Shown one piece after another: positions 62,340 to 64,000 of a stretch of 64,000 nt of DNA. The stretch is from Burkholderiaceae bacterium. GTDB lineage: Bacteria > Pseudomonadota > Gammaproteobacteria > Burkholderiales > Burkholderiaceae_E. The position numbers were made by a program, and so were the translations under genes. The DNA lies in assembly GCA_027493945.1 (NCBI GenBank), contig JAOSJU010000001.1, forward strand, positions 3,344,484-3,408,483, written 5' to 3'. Each line of letters starts with the position of its first letter. The first letter of the stretch is position 1. The notes under the pieces were generated by a model. It had not been told where the DNA came from, searched no databases, and saw nothing but the letters and a program-made list of their open reading frames with translations.

Positions 62340-63306
62340 TCAAGTGCTGAAGCCGGGCAGCTGCTGGCCGAACTCGGCAAGAAAGCGCGCGGCGAAGTCG
62401 CCAAGCGTGAAACTGTGGTTCTGCGGGCCGCGCGACTCGATCTTGATCGCTCCGATCAGCGAAGCTATGCGCCCGGTCAGCGTCCAGTCGTAGCCGCGTA
62501 CCGAGGCCGTAGATCAACCCGCTTCGATAGGCGTCACCGCACCCAGTCGGGTCGACCAGTTTGCGGGCGCGTACCACCGGGATGTCAATGCGGTCGGATG
62601 ACGTATGAATCTCTGAACCCTCTGCACCCTTGGTAATGATCAGTGCCTCGACGCGCCTCGCGACGTCCGCGGTTGCATAGCCGGTTCGCTCGGCCAGCAG
62701 GCCCCACTCATAGTCGTTGACGACGACCCAAGTTGCCTGATCAATGAAGGATTTAAGCTCCGCACCGGTGAACATCGGCAGCCCCTGCCCTGGGTCGAAT
62801 ATGAAGGGGATGCCGGCGGCGGCGAAGTCACGCGCATGCTCGAGCATTGCGTCGCGGCCGTCCGGAGCGACGATACCGATGCCGATGCCTTGGGCATCAG
62901 CGATGCGGTTCTGGTGCGCCTGCTGCATCGCGCCCGGATGGAAGGCGGTGATCTGGTTATCGTCCAGATCGGTGGTGATGAAGGCCTGGGCGGTGAACTC
63001 CCCCGACAGCACCTTCACATGACGCATCGGGACGTCGTTCTGCTCGAGCCATGTGGCGTACGGCCCGAAGTCGTGTCCAACGGTTGCCATTGGCAATGCT
63101 TCCTCGCCCAGCAGACCCAGGTTGAACGCGATGTTGCCCGCACATCCGCCGAATTCGCGCCGCATCTGCGGTACCAGGAACGAGACGTTCAGGATGTGCA
63201 GTTTCTCGGGCAGAATGTGAGCGCGAAAGCGGTCGGGGAACACCATGATTATGTCGTAGGCGATCGAGCCACAGATCAGCGCGCGTCTGGATTGCAGCTT
63301 AATCAT
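62340..63306 (-). CDS. PfkB-family kinase, adenosine-kinase-like, frameshift near 62500
   Basis: About 322 residues across one inserted base at 62492-62505. The N-terminus is ALICGSIAYDIIMVFPDRF, the sugar-binding block FGGCAGNIAFNLGLLGEEALPMATVG, and the anion hole with catalytic Asp VDPTGCGDAYRSGLIYGL. After the shift comes GYDWTLTGRIASLIGAIKIESRG, then NHSFTLGDF, and a stop at 62340-62342. The adenosine-kinase-like subgroup and position upstream of metK - ahcY suggest that it phosphorylates the adenosine released by AhcY. A ribokinase-type substrate is possible. Confidence 0.82.
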
Positions 63307-64000
63307 TGAATCCCTCTAACCGAATGTGGGCCGATGCGCCACGTGTCCTCGCAGCGTGCGACACATCCTCACCTCCGCACCGCCTCGCGACGAATCGTCC
63401 ACGAGTTGTCATGTTCGTCACAGGACGAGGTGACGCCGGCTGTACGAAGCCCCCGCTGGCGCCATCCGCCGCCGCGATTTTGTCGTTGCAGATATTCACG
63501 AACGCCGGAACTTCCGACGCTTGTCGTCGAATCGAGAGTGCACGCACTACGTCTGCGTTTTCGCTCATGCTACGTAACCTCTACCCGACCATTTGATAGC
63601 CCCACGGGCCTGTAAGTTAGAGGCTAGCCGGACATTAGTGAAATCGATTCTTCGCATGGACACTATCTGTCGGACGGATAGCTAGCCTGATTGAAAAGGA
63701 TCTCTCGCACGGGCAGTGCGCACTCCAGGGAGTACGAGACCGGCTCGGACGGACCAAGCTTGCCGCAAGTGCGCGTCCAGCATGTGATAGAACCCGCCAA
63801 TGTCGGCAGCCTTGTGACGGATGCTGGCGCGTTACTCGCTGGCGACCAGAGGGGAATACAGTCCGCACGATGCACGACCGCGTTACTGTCGTCGTGGGTC
63901 CGCGTCGGTGCCTGCAGTTGCGGACGCCGATCTTCTTCGTTCAGGTTGCGTCTGGGCCCGCAGCACGGGCGTTAGTCTGGAATGATCTCCTTGCGCGACC
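63307..64000. other. Unassigned 694-bp right end
   Basis: No gene could be assigned with confidence. A minus-strand open frame 63299-63568 (start MSENADVVRALSIRRQ) overlaps the PfkB start, and two other short frames (63663-63875 minus, 63691-63975 plus) overlap each other. None shows a recognisable domain. The region probably holds the promoter of the minus-strand PfkB - metK - ahcY run. No tRNA or hairpin-plus-U-run was seen. Confidence 0.4.

Noticed and set aside
63299..63975. Short open frames at the right end as genes
   Set aside because: They overlap one another on both strands, show no domain, and have no clear ribosome sites.

Overview
The window is GC-rich DNA from a proteobacterium, most likely a betaproteobacterium of the order Burkholderiales. 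Evidence for this is the conserved chromosomal run RidA - RecG - OxyR, the fused double-length UvrA, the alanyl-tRNA editing protein, and the branched-chain (Liv) ABC operon with an acyl-CoA ligase embedded in it. No rRNA, tRNA or CRISPR array was recognised.

Layout. 1-31.1 kb is very GC-rich chromosomal housekeeping DNA: argE, a DauA-like FAD dehydrogenase, an EF-G-like GTPase, a decayed 2OG-Fe(II) oxygenase, a YhiN-like flavoprotein, a ferritin-like protein, an RraA-like protein, a GST, a BTAD/TPR regulator facing a methyltransferase, a giant uvrA, alaX, a thioesterase, ridA, recG, dgoK, oxyR, cysM, an EamA transporter, mltB, and a MoxR - DUF58 - transglutaminase operon. 31.5-53.7 kb is an accessory catabolic island of visibly lower GC. 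It begins with a complete IS4-family element, a MalT-type LuxR regulator, a methyltransferase (MT1), and an IS3 element split by an IS701-family element. A thiolase, a GrdB-like reductase-family protein, a Liv-type transporter (binding protein, H, M, G, acyl-CoA ligase, F), an SDR, a second methyltransferase (MT2), an isovaleryl-CoA-dehydrogenase-like enzyme and a LysR regulator follow on the plus strand. 53.7-63.3 kb, all minus strand, holds a second acyl-CoA dehydrogenase, an acyl-CoA ligase, an SDR, a CoA-binding protein, metY, ahcY, metK and a PfkB (adenosine-kinase-like) gene.

How the genes fit together. The right half reads as one programme: import of an organic acid, CoA activation, dehydrogenation, oxidation and thiolysis. 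It also has two paralogous SAM-dependent methyltransferases and a nearly complete SAM-regeneration set (metK, ahcY, PfkB, metY). The methyltransferases lack the usual catalytic His region of O-methyltransferases, and the GrdB-like protein sits in an otherwise oxidative cluster. The substrate cannot be told from sequence. This methylation-coupled acyl-CoA island is the best candidate here for an undescribed pathway.

Quality warning. About 25 single-base indels break 18 genes, including ones normally essential (metK, ahcY). Many sit in homopolymer runs, while the IS transposases are intact. One stretch at about 27.71-27.76 kb looks corrupted towards G/C. I treat these as probable sequence errors, and I annotate the genes across the frameshifts.
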